A stretch of DNA of 64,000 nt, from contig NZ_AP023054.1 in the NCBI RefSeq assembly GCF_019703835.1, forward strand, positions 682,001-746,000, in the 5' to 3' direction. A model generated the notes under the pieces. That model was not told the origin of the DNA. It saw only the letters and a list, made by a program, of their open reading frames with translations, and did not search any database. Shown one piece after another: positions 22,622 through 30,097 of the stretch (position 1 is its first letter; each line of letters begins with the position of its first letter). The position numbers and the translations under genes were made by a program. Source of the DNA: Thaumasiovibrio subtropicus. Lineage in GTDB: Bacteria > Pseudomonadota > Gammaproteobacteria > Enterobacterales > Vibrionaceae.

Positions 22622-22740
22622 TGCTTGGCGACCATAGCATTGTGGACCCACCTGACTCCATGCCGAACTCAGTAGTGAAACGCAATAGCGCCGATGGTAG
22701 TGTGGGGTCTCCCCATGTGAGAGTAGGACATCGCCAAGCT
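22622..22740 (+). rRNA. rrf: 5S ribosomal RNA
   Basis: About 119 bases, starting TGCTTGGCGACCATAGC and ending GACATCGCCAAGC, whose ends pair. It contains the conserved CCGAACTCAGTAGTGAAAC. Confidence 0.96.
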
Positions 22741-22752
22741 CCAAATTAGTGC

Positions 22753-22829
22753 GGAGTGGTAGTTCAGTTGGTTAGAATACCGGCCTGTCACGCCGGGGGT
22801 CGCGGGTTCGAGTCCCGTCCACTCCGCCA
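22753..22829 (+). tRNA. tRNA-Asp (anticodon GTC)
   Basis: 77 bases with encoded CCA. The acceptor GGAGTGG pairs with CCACTCC, the anticodon loop is CTGTCAC, and the T arm is GCGGG-TTCGAGT-CCCGT. It is the last intact gene of the rRNA operon. Confidence 0.97.
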
Positions 22830-22836
22830 ATCATTG

Positions 22837-22867
22837 AGTCCCTAGCAGCAATGCTGGGGACTTTTTG
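22837..22867 (+). terminator. First terminator of the rRNA operon
   Basis: An 11-bp stem (agtccctagca / tgctggggact, one G-T pair) with a GCAA loop, then TTTTT. It lies 7 bases after tRNA-Asp. Confidence 0.9.
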
Positions 22868-22879
22868 TATGTGCAGTAT

Positions 22880-22991
22880 AGAGCGGTAGTTCAGTTGGTT
22901 AGCTTTTTACCTTGAAAGAAGCGGCCTGTCACGCTGCCGAAGGCAATCGCGGGTTCGAGTCCCGCTTGTACGCAAGCCCGGCCCTCCGCCA
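22880..22991 (+). pseudogene. Degenerate tRNA-Asp copy with three hairpin insertions
   Basis: GAGCGGTAGTTCAGTTGGTTA matches the 5' half of tRNA-Asp. About 16 extra bases with a CTTT...AAAG stem then sit in the D arm. The anticodon arm GCGGC-CTGTCAC-GCTGC is intact with GTC. The variable loop is enlarged around TGCC-GAA-GGCA. The T arm GCGGG-TTCGAGT-CCCGC is intact. A GCTTG-TACG-CAAGC hairpin follows before the 3' CCGCCA. The acceptor stem no longer pairs properly. It is about 112 bases instead of 77, so I call it a pseudogene, although two of its four arms are preserved. Confidence 0.85.
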
Positions 22992-22994
22992 CTT
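22957..22994 (+). repeat. tRNA-3'-end-derived repeat, copy 1
   Basis: GAGTCCCGCTTGTACGCAAG followed by CCCGGCCCTCCGCCACTT. It is the 3' part of the degenerate tRNA-Asp and the best-preserved copy. Confidence 0.8.
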
Positions 22995-23000
22995 ATACTA

Positions 23001-23029
23001 AGCCCGAGTCTTTTGACTCGGGCTTTTTT
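23001..23029 (+). terminator. Second terminator after the rRNA operon
   Basis: A 10-bp perfect stem (agcccgagtc / gactcgggct) with a TTTT loop, then a T run. It follows the degenerate tRNA. Confidence 0.93.
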
Positions 23030-23065
23030 ACGTCTGAGAGAGATATGTTCGCCTTGCAGGCGAAT

Positions 23066-23102
23066 GAATCCCGCTGTACGCGAGCTCGGCCCTCCGCCAC
23101 TT
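23066..23102 (+). repeat. tRNA-3'-end-derived repeat, copy 2
   Basis: GAATCCCGCTGTACGCGAGC followed by TCGGCCCTCCGCCACTT. It differs from copy 1 by a few substitutions and one missing base, and the 3' CCGCCACTT is identical. A TTCGCC-TTGCA-GGCGAA hairpin (23048-23064) lies just upstream. Confidence 0.8.
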
Positions 23103-23109
23103 CTTAAGA

Positions 23110-23149
23110 AGCCTCGACTAGGCGTCCCCGACGAAAGACGAGGTTTTTT
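23110..23149 (+). terminator. Third, interrupted terminator after the rRNA operon
   Basis: GCCTCG (23111) and CGAGG (23139) followed by TTTTTT enclose about 22 bases. The right side alone (CGTC...GACG) suggests a former compact terminator that received an insertion. Confidence 0.55.
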
Positions 23150-23193
23150 GCTATCTGCAGCATGGAAAAGGGACTCTCACGAGCCTGCGGCAT

Positions 23194-23225
23194 GAGTCCC
23201 GCTTGTGCGCAAGCCCAGCCCTTCG
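23194..23225 (+). repeat. tRNA-3'-end-derived repeat, copy 3 (truncated)
   Basis: GAGTCCCGCTTGTGCGCAAG followed by CCCAGCCCTTCG. It keeps the GCTTG-TGCG-CAAGC hairpin but has lost the CCA end. It lies in a larger GGGACTC...GAGTCCC inverted repeat (23170-23200). Confidence 0.75.
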
Positions 23226-23408
23226 TTTTGGAGCCACTCAATCGTTAGCTGTGCTCTCTGTGTTTGATTTTGGTCTAAAAGAGTACCGCTCATTCTCGAT
23301 GGTCTTAAGAGGGATTCATTAGCGCCTCTTCTTATAACCATTACTTTATAATTCAACGCATTTTTGATAGTTTGGTTATCAATTAATAGCCTGTTTCATG
23401 GTGAGAAA

Positions 23409-24140
23409 ATGCTATCTACTGAAAATATTTTTGATAAGAAACGCGTTTTGTTGGCGACGCCTGATGCCTTTGATGCGAATTATCCTGGGTATAGTTTGGC
23501 ATTTTTTTTAAGCACCTTGAACAACGGTGATTTTGTCGTAACACACAAGCAATTTTCACAACTGTGCGACGTAGAATCGTTTGTTGATGAATATGATGTC
23601 ATCGTGATCGGCGATGAAGAATTTACAGATCTAAGCAATGTGTTGCTTGAACGTATCCGTATCTACTCGACATTACCTGTATTAGTTTTAGTGTACGAAT
23701 ACTCACTGGCGCAATGTAATCAGTGCTTTGAGCGTGGGGGGGATGACTATGTAGCAGGCCCTAAACACTTGCAAGAACTCCCTTCTCGTATTGTTGCAAC
23801 ATGGCGGCGCTCACAGCGGGTCTCTGTTGCTTTATCACGTCACGAAATGTTGCTCGAAGACCTCTACCTTAATAGACGCAAGAGCATTGTAAAAGTTTCT
23901 GGAACAACGGTCGCGATGACTCCGATACAGTTCAGTTTGCTTTGGGTACTGGCGACGCATAGAACGCAAGTTTTAGATAAGGCGTTCTTGTATAAGAGCG
24001 TGTTGCAGAAGGCGCTGACACCGCATGATCGTACTTTGGATATGCATCTTAGCCGTGTACGGAAAAAGCTGACAGAAGCTGGTCTAGAGGCTGAGAGAAT
24101 CCGCACTGTCCACGGTGTTGGTTATTGTCTTACATATTGA
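23409..24140 (+). CDS. OmpR-type winged-helix regulator with degenerate receiver
   Basis: The 243-residue protein has a C-terminal OmpR/PhoB DNA-binding domain (about 150-243: TPIQFSLLWVLATHRTQVLD, RTLDMHLSRVRKKL, and the final VHGVGYCLTY). Residues 11-130 look like a receiver fold that has lost the phosphorylation chemistry: where the Asp should be, the strand reads VIVIGD (G68 then D69), and the usual KP after DDY is replaced (DDYVAGP). It may therefore act without phosphorylation. I chose ATG 23409, which has GGTGAG upstream, over an in-frame ATG at 23364. It ends 93 bases before a Fur-controlled TonB receptor and may regulate it. No kinase gene is adjacent. Confidence 0.8.
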   Translation: MLSTENIFDKKRVLLATPDAFDANYPGYSLAFFLSTLNNGDFVVTHKQFSQLCDVESFVDEYDVIVIGDEEFTDLSNVLLERIRIYSTLPVLVLVYEYSLAQCNQCFERGGDDYVAGPKHLQELPSRIVATWRRSQRVSVALSRHEMLLEDLYLNRRKSIVKVSGTTVAMTPIQFSLLWVLATHRTQVLDKAFLYKSVLQKALTPHDRTLDMHLSRVRKKLTEAGLEAERIRTVHGVGYCLTY

Positions 24141-24201
24141 TGTAACAGTTGTAAAAGTCCTTTACTGATAACACCGATAAATAGAGTATACCCTCCAATT
24201 G

Positions 24202-24220
24202 TTGATAATAGTTATCATTA
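24202..24220 (+). promoter_or_regulatory. Fur box upstream of the TonB-dependent receptor
   Basis: TTGATAATAGTTATCATTA contains TGATAAT-A-GTTATCA, 14 of 15 matches to the 7-1-7 Fur consensus TGATAAT-N-ATTATCA. It lies 14 bases before the receptor start codon, so iron-dependent repression is likely. Confidence 0.88.
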
Positions 24221-24233
24221 CTGGAAAGGATTT

Positions 24234-26153
24234 ATGAAACACGGTCGTTCACCAAAAATTTCTCTCTTGGCGCTTGCAATAACAGGAGCATTATCTTCAC
24301 CAACACTGGCGTCCGATGAGGTTGTCACTGTAGAAGCCGAGCGTATTCAAGACGCGAGTATTCATGTTGATGCGCTTTCGCTTAAACAGCGTCAGGCAAA
24401 TGAACTTAATGATATTTTCAGAACGGAACCGGATGTTTCGGTTGGCGGCGGATCCAGTGTTTCTCAAAAGATTTATGTCCGCGGTCTTGAAGATAACATG
24501 CTCAATGTTCAAATTGATGGTGCGACGCAGTCCGGTAATCTGTATCACCACCAAGGGCGATTATCGATTGAGCCAGAACTACTTAAGCAAGTTGAGATCT
24601 CTGCAGGCGCTGGTCGCGCAACAGACGGTCCGGGCGCATTAGGTGGCGCAATACGTTTTAAAACCAAAGATCCTGAAGATTTACTGTCCGGTGATCAACG
24701 TGCGGGTGCATTGCTCAAGGCTGGCTACTTTAGTAATACAGACGGTGTAAAAACCAGTGCGAGCGGTTATGGATACTTAACCGATAATGTCAGTGCATTG
24801 GCGACAATTATCTACAGCGATCATGATGATTTTGAAGACGGTACTGGGTACAAACAACCGCATACCGCTTCTGAGCACAAGGTGGGTTTGGTTAAGCTGG
24901 TCGCAGATATCACAGAAGAGCACAAGCTAACTTTGAGCTTCGAACAGCGGGGGGATGAAGCGACGCGTTATCACCGTCCTCAATGGGTGCCAAGTAAGAA
25001 GAATATTCCTTTCGATCAAGAAATGATCCGCAGAACCTATACTGCAAATTTTTTGTATGAGCCTAGCCACATTGGTGGTTTTAGCTTAGACGCGACTCTT
25101 TACAACACTGATACGACGCTGGATCATTTGGATGGCCCGTGGGGAGACTTTGGTGGTACGGCAGAGACTTCAGGTGGCGATGTGCGTTTTACCTCAGTAG
25201 TTGGCGCGCTAAAACTTGTTTACGGTGTAGATTTTCGCCGTGACAAAGGTACGTTATCTAGTCCCGTTTATGGCGTTGAATCTGATAAGGGGAGAGTGTT
25301 AGGTAACTATATTCAAGGTGATTTCGAACTCACCAATAACCTGTTGTTTAGTGTCGGAGGGCGATTTGATACGTATCGTTTGCAAGAGACAACGGGTGCT
25401 GAGTTTAAGCATGAGGGCTTTAGCCCTAATGCACTACTCCAATACAGTTTTCCATCTAATGTGACGGCTTACATTTCGTACGCAGAGGCCATTCGTGGCG
25501 CACAAGTACGTGAAATCTTTAAGCTCGACGGCGCTAAAAGTAGCCCAGATCGAAAAGAAGAGAGCGCGAAGAATAGCGAGTTTGGTGTACGCTGGCATCG
25601 AGGTGGCTTTAACCTTTCTGCCGTCATCTTCCGAACCGATATTAGTGATGTTGTGGTTGAAGACTATTCTGTTAAGCCACGAGTTCTAAAAAATGATGGA
25701 GACTTGAAAAACGTTGGTTTCTCACTGAGCTCTCGTTATCGGTGGGAAGATTTTCAACTGGGCCTAAGTTACAGCCAGTCTCGCCCTGAACTCAATGGCG
25801 AGCCACTGAGTGATGATAATAAGGGCATTGGTACATCTATCGGTGATACTTGGGTACTGGACATGCACTATGACGTGATAGATAGCTTAAGTATCGGTTA
25901 TACCGGGAACTATGTAGAGCGTTTGACCGATGTTGCTGAAGGGTATGACGAAAAGCCGGGTTACGCGATTCATGATGTCTATGCGCAATGGCAACCTCTC
26001 ACCATGGACGAGTTGAAGGTCACATTCACCGTGAAAAATGTGTTCGATAAAGCGTACCGTGATCACGCGAGCTATGCAGAAAGCAATGCTATCGCAACGG
26101 GTACACTTCAAGCCGGTCGAGATATTCGATTGAGTGCCTCTTACGCCTTCTAG
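24234..26153 (+). CDS. TonB-dependent outer-membrane receptor (FrpB/FetA-like)
   Basis: This is a 639-residue outer-membrane receptor for iron-complex uptake powered by TonB-ExbBD. It has a signal peptide (1-26, ending TLA), a plug domain about 38-155 (IYVRGLEDNMLNVQIDG, YHHQGRLSIEPELLKQVEI, ATDGPGALGGAIRFKTKD) and a 22-strand-type barrel ending in the C-terminal Phe of LSASYAF. The YHHQGR...PELL...DGPGALGG pattern is like FrpB/FetA receptors; SYAEAIRGAQVREIF also recalls haem receptors. The ligand cannot be told. There is a good ribosome site, a Fur box just upstream and an intrinsic terminator downstream. Confidence 0.9.
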   Translation: MKHGRSPKISLLALAITGALSSPTLASDEVVTVEAERIQDASIHVDALSLKQRQANELNDIFRTEPDVSVGGGSSVSQKIYVRGLEDNMLNVQIDGATQSGNLYHHQGRLSIEPELLKQVEISAGAGRATDGPGALGGAIRFKTKDPEDLLSGDQRAGALLKAGYFSNTDGVKTSASGYGYLTDNVSALATIIYSDHDDFEDGTGYKQPHTASEHKVGLVKLVADITEEHKLTLSFEQRGDEATRYHRPQWVPSKKNIPFDQEMIRRTYTANFLYEPSHIGGFSLDATLYNTDTTLDHLDGPWGDFGGTAETSGGDVRFTSVVGALKLVYGVDFRRDKGTLSSPVYGVESDKGRVLGNYIQGDFELTNNLLFSVGGRFDTYRLQETTGAEFKHEGFSPNALLQYSFPSNVTAYISYAEAIRGAQVREIFKLDGAKSSPDRKEESAKNSEFGVRWHRGGFNLSAVIFRTDISDVVVEDYSVKPRVLKNDGDLKNVGFSLSSRYRWEDFQLGLSYSQSRPELNGEPLSDDNKGIGTSIGDTWVLDMHYDVIDSLSIGYTGNYVERLTDVAEGYDEKPGYAIHDVYAQWQPLTMDELKVTFTVKNVFDKAYRDHASYAESNAIATGTLQAGRDIRLSASYAF

Positions 26154-26174
26154 GTTATACCTACCCTTCTTAAT

Positions 26175-26199
26175 GGGAGCCTTTAGCGGCTCCCTTTTC
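26175..26199 (+). terminator. Terminator of the TonB-dependent receptor gene
   Basis: A 7-bp stem (gggagcc / ggctccc) with a 6-base loop, then TTTTCT, 21 bases after the stop. Confidence 0.85.
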
Positions 26200-26355
26200 T
26201 ATTCTCCCTTCTTTGTTTGCCGTTTTTACCCTTACGGATTAGCCCTTTAGTCTCAATTTTTTTTGCTACTATATAGGCTCGATACCCAAGTTATGCCTAT
26301 TGGGATGTCAAGATGACAACCATAACTCACCGATAATCAGTAGCGAAGTAGTGAC

Positions 26356-27330
26356 GTGGAACCTGTAGATAATGCCCCTGTTGACAGCGAACTGTTAACT
26401 GAAATATCCGTTGCCTATTACCAAGATGGTGATACTCAAGAAGCCATAGCGAAAAAGTTTGGACTGTCTCGAGTGAAAGTAGGCCGACTGTTGAAGAAAG
26501 CCCGAGAAGAGGGCATCGTTGAAATTACGGTGAAATATCACCCCGTCTTTAGTGCCAAGTTAGAGCAGCAGCTTAAGGAAAGGTTTAAGCTCAAGCGAGC
26601 ACTTATCGCGTTGGATCAGCCTGATGATGAGTCACAACGTGAGCAGGTTGCGAGCTTGGCATCTAACTATTTATCTTCTCAAATTCGTGAAGGCACGGTC
26701 GTAACGGCAGGTCAGGGACGAAACGTTGCTGCAGTTGCAAAGCACGTGGGGGTTGTACCTCAAAAAACCTGCATTTTTATATCAGGCATTGGCGGTATTC
26801 ATGGTGAAGGCAGTGATATCAACGCGGATCATATCTGTCGTCAGTTAGCGAAAAAGTATGGGGGTAATAGTGAGACGTTATACGCCCCCGCTTATGTTGA
26901 CGATAAGCTGATCAAGCTGGCTTTTATGCGTAATTCAACGGTGAAAGGCAGCCTTGATCGGGCAAGAAAATCAGATATAGCGCTAATTGGTGTCGGTGAT
27001 CTTAATGAAAAGAGCCATTTGGTGAAATTAGGTTGGTTTACGTCGCAAGAGATCATTGAAGCCAAAATTAAGAGCGGTGTTGTAGGTGACATTGCGGGTT
27101 ATGACTTTATTAACGCGCGAGGTGAACCCGTGGATACCAGTATGAATGGGCGAGTGATTGGTCTCAGTATCGATGAACTACGACGCATTCCAACGGTCAT
27201 TGCCGTTGCTTCAGAAGAGAGTAAGGCTCTAGCTTTACTTGGTGCACTGCGATCTGGCGTCGTTGATGTGTTGGCAACGAGTGTGAGTAACGCGACATCA
27301 ATATTGAATTTGGATAAGCAGATGCCTTAA
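26356..27330 (+). CDS. SorC-family transcriptional regulator
   Basis: The 324-residue product starts at GTG. It has an N-terminal helix-turn-helix (about 20-55: DTQEAIAKKFGLSRVKVGRL) and a DeoR/SorC sugar-phosphate-binding C-terminal domain (FISGIGGIHGEGSDINADHI, DIALIGVGDLNEKSHL, GDIAGYDFINARG, DELRRIPTVIAVASEESKA). Relatives sense phosphorylated sugars or polyols and regulate a neighbouring catabolic operon, but none is present here, so the regulon is unknown. mepA begins 26 bases downstream. Confidence 0.88.
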   Translation: MEPVDNAPVDSELLTEISVAYYQDGDTQEAIAKKFGLSRVKVGRLLKKAREEGIVEITVKYHPVFSAKLEQQLKERFKLKRALIALDQPDDESQREQVASLASNYLSSQIREGTVVTAGQGRNVAAVAKHVGVVPQKTCIFISGIGGIHGEGSDINADHICRQLAKKYGGNSETLYAPAYVDDKLIKLAFMRNSTVKGSLDRARKSDIALIGVGDLNEKSHLVKLGWFTSQEIIEAKIKSGVVGDIAGYDFINARGEPVDTSMNGRVIGLSIDELRRIPTVIAVASEESKALALLGALRSGVVDVLATSVSNATSILNLDKQMP

Positions 27331-27356
27331 CGGGCGCTGCGCATAGGGAGTAGTGA

Positions 27357-28205
27357 ATGAGAGCAATGGCTTTAGGGTTAGCCTTACTTTCAAGTGGTGC
27401 TATGGCATCAGAGTGGCACCATGTTACCAAACCGACGAGCGGAGAAGGTAGTGCGATAGGTTCTTATGCGAATGGCTGTCTTTCGGGCGGACAGCCATTG
27501 CCGTTAGATGGTGAAGGTTATCAAGTTATTCGAACATCTCGTGAGCGCTATTATGGCCACCCGAACATGATCACCTTTTTGCAAGATTTAGGTAAACGGG
27601 TCAATCGGGCTGGCATCGATGATCTTCTGATTGGCGATATTTCCATGCCGCGTGGTGGTAATTTTGTTTCCGGTCATCAGAGTCATCAAACGGGCTTAGA
27701 TGCGGATATTTGGATGTTAATGGCAGATAGAAAGATGTCGTTGCAAGAGCGAGAGTCCTTATCTGCGCTCAATATGGTGGATTTGAAAAACTATCGCATT
27801 CAGTTTAAAAATTGGACTGAGGATCATGCCAACATTGTTCGTTTTGCGGCAGAAGATGTCAGAGTGTCGCGGATTTTTGTCCATCCAGTGATTAAGGAAA
27901 CTCTTTGCAGAGGGACTTGGGAAGATCGAAGCTGGTTGCGTAAGATCCGTCCATGGTATGGGCACACCTCGCACATGCATGTCAGGCTCACTTGCCCACA
28001 AGGCGATGCGTACTGTAAAAACCAAGCGGCACCACCTCCTGGAGACGGCTGTGGCAAAGAGCTTTATTCTTGGCGTCCAAAAGCACCGCCGAAGGAGCAA
28101 GGGCAGCAGCAAAGTGGGGTAAAAGAGCTTCGAGGGAATCAGAAGCCAGCGCGTGTGGTAAAAATAAAGCCTCAACAATGTGAGGCTGTATTGACTGGAT
28201 CTTAA
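27357..28205 (+). CDS. mepA: Penicillin-insensitive murein endopeptidase
   Basis: This periplasmic LAS-family zinc peptidase cleaves D-alanyl-meso-DAP crosslinks. The 282 residues have a short signal peptide (cleavage after AMA, residue 17), zinc ligands in GHQSHQTGLDADIW (H110, D117) and HTSHMHVRLTC near residue 208, and conserved Cys residues as in E. coli MepA. Ribosome site AGGGAG. The 3' end carries the terminator of the convergent trhP-yfhL operon within its coding sequence. Confidence 0.93.
   Translation: MRAMALGLALLSSGAMASEWHHVTKPTSGEGSAIGSYANGCLSGGQPLPLDGEGYQVIRTSRERYYGHPNMITFLQDLGKRVNRAGIDDLLIGDISMPRGGNFVSGHQSHQTGLDADIWMLMADRKMSLQERESLSALNMVDLKNYRIQFKNWTEDHANIVRFAAEDVRVSRIFVHPVIKETLCRGTWEDRSWLRKIRPWYGHTSHMHVRLTCPQGDAYCKNQAAPPPGDGCGKELYSWRPKAPPKEQGQQQSGVKELRGNQKPARVVKIKPQQCEAVLTGS
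28156..28187 (-). terminator. Terminator of trhP-yfhL lying inside the mepA 3' end
   Basis: Read leftward: stem agcctca / tgaggct with a 6-base loop, followed by TTTATTTTT. It is 34 bases past the yfhL stop and within the last 17 codons of mepA. Confidence 0.65.
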
Positions 28206-28220
28206 GTGCTGAAAGGGGGC

Positions 28221-28478
<258 letters not shown>

Positions 28479-29837
28479 TTAGCTACCGTGTGGATTACGG
28501 GTATTCTCGCCAGTATTAAGATTACGCATAAGCAAGCCGTACTCCAGATCCATATCAGCGGGAACAGGGATAAACACAAAATGCCCATTTCCTTTGGCAT
28601 CATCGATCACTTCAGATTTACGGTTTTCCATCGTTTCGAGTGTGAAGATGACATTGCCTTTCGGTGTCATTAGCTCCAAGCTATCACCGACAACAAATTT
28701 ATTTTTTACTTCGACTTCAGCAAGGTCGCCGCGACGCTTGCCGGTAAATTCACCAACAAACTGCTGTGCATCCGAGACCGAGTAGCCATAATCATAGTTC
28801 TGGTATTCAGTATGGTTGTGGCGCTTTAAAAAGCCCTCGGTATAGCCACGGTGAGCAAGGCTCTCCAGTGTGCCCATCAGGTTTTCATCAAATGGCTTGC
28901 CAGCTACAGCATCATCGATAGCTTTACGGTAAACCTGCGCGGTACGTGCACAGTAGTAGAACGACTTAGTACGGCCTTCAATTTTCAGAGAATGGACGCC
29001 CATTTTAGTTAGGCGTTCAACGTGCTGAACAGCGCGAAGATCTTTTGAGTTCATGATATAGGTGCCATGCTCATCTTCAAATGCTGCCATTTTTTCACCA
29101 GGACGGCGACCCTCTTCAAGCAAGACCACTTCGTCAGTAGGTTTACCCAGTCCTAATGTATTGTCTGGACGTGCTTCAGGCTCTTGAATTTCAACAATTT
29201 GGCCTGCGTCATTTTCAGTTGCTTTTTCAACGTTGTAATCCCAACGGCAAGCATTGGTGCATGTACCCTGATTAGGATCGCGTTTGTTGATGTAACCAGA
29301 CAGAAGGCAACGACCCGAATACGCCATACATAATGCGCCATGGACGAAAACTTCAAGCTCAGTTTCAGGACACTGTTTACGAATTTCCTCAATCTCTTCA
29401 AGCGAAAGCTCGCGTGAAACAATGACGCGCTCGACACCTTGAGAGGCCCAGAACTTCACCGTTGCCCAGTTCACGGCATTTGCTTGAACCGAAAGGTGAA
29501 TCGCAACGTCAGGGAAGCTTTCTCGCACCATCATGATCAAACCTGGATCAGACATGATGAGCGCATCTGGCCCCATATCTACAACAGGCTTTAAGTCACG
29601 AATGAAGGTTTTTAGCTTTGAGTTATGCGGTTGAATATTGCAAACCACATAGAATTTTTTACCTTGCGCGTGAGCTTCATCGATACCGATCTTGAGGTTT
29701 TCGTGATTGAACTCATTATTACGAACACGAAGGCTATAACGTGGTTGGCCAGCATAAACCGCATCTGCACCATACGCGAAAGCGTAACGCATGTTTTTAA
29801 GGCTGCCCGCAGGCGAAAGTAGTTCTGGTGTAAACAT
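28479..29837 (-). CDS. trhP: Prephenate-dependent tRNA uridine-34 hydroxylase TrhP (peptidase U32 family)
   Basis: The 452 residues match E. coli YegQ/TrhP (453), which makes 5-hydroxyuridine at wobble position 34 of tRNAs, the first step to cmo5U, and needs prephenate in the cell. The U32 signature is EVFVHGALCMAYSGRCLLSG. Four cysteines suited to an Fe-S cluster are C170, C177, C193 and C197. The N-terminal part is a TIM-barrel-like domain (ELLSPAGSLKNMRYAFAYGA). It is the first gene of a two-gene operon with yfhL. Confidence 0.93.
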   Translation of the reverse strand: MFTPELLSPAGSLKNMRYAFAYGADAVYAGQPRYSLRVRNNEFNHENLKIGIDEAHAQGKKFYVVCNIQPHNSKLKTFIRDLKPVVDMGPDALIMSDPGLIMMVRESFPDVAIHLSVQANAVNWATVKFWASQGVERVIVSRELSLEEIEEIRKQCPETELEVFVHGALCMAYSGRCLLSGYINKRDPNQGTCTNACRWDYNVEKATENDAGQIVEIQEPEARPDNTLGLGKPTDEVVLLEEGRRPGEKMAAFEDEHGTYIMNSKDLRAVQHVERLTKMGVHSLKIEGRTKSFYYCARTAQVYRKAIDDAVAGKPFDENLMGTLESLAHRGYTEGFLKRHNHTEYQNYDYGYSVSDAQQFVGEFTGKRRGDLAEVEVKNKFVVGDSLELMTPKGNVIFTLETMENRKSEVIDDAKGNGHFVFIPVPADMDLEYGLLMRNLNTGENTRNPHGS

Positions 29838-29873
29838 TGCTCTTTGTCTCGATTAATCTGATTGCAAATCAGG

Positions 29874-29894
29874 CCATACCACCTGGTGGTATGG
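29874..29894. promoter_or_regulatory. Palindrome upstream of trhP
   Basis: CCATACCAC-CTG-GTGGTATGG: two perfect 9-base arms around 3 bases, 37 bases upstream of the trhP start codon. It could be an operator for a dimeric repressor or a hairpin in the leader RNA. I cannot assign a regulator. Confidence 0.5.
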
Positions 29895-30097
29895 AAGGAG
29901 GCTGGATTTTACAGCTTTAGCCGCGCAATAAAAAGGGGTATATCGGCGAATTTCTCACCAAAAAAGCAGGTAAAGAAAGCGGTGTCATCGTTTAGTGGCA
30001 AAGCATCAGGGAATCGCTAGCCCGTTTCTAAATTCTGTATCTCGAGGTCGCTTGAGTGTAAGTAGGGAGAGCGATGCTCTCCCGTTGATCAGCTTGG

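Noticed and set aside
22753..23230. CRISPR-like or integron-like repeat array after the rRNA operon
   Set aside because: The repeats derive from tRNA-Asp 3' ends and have no regular spacers, cas genes, attC features or integrase.
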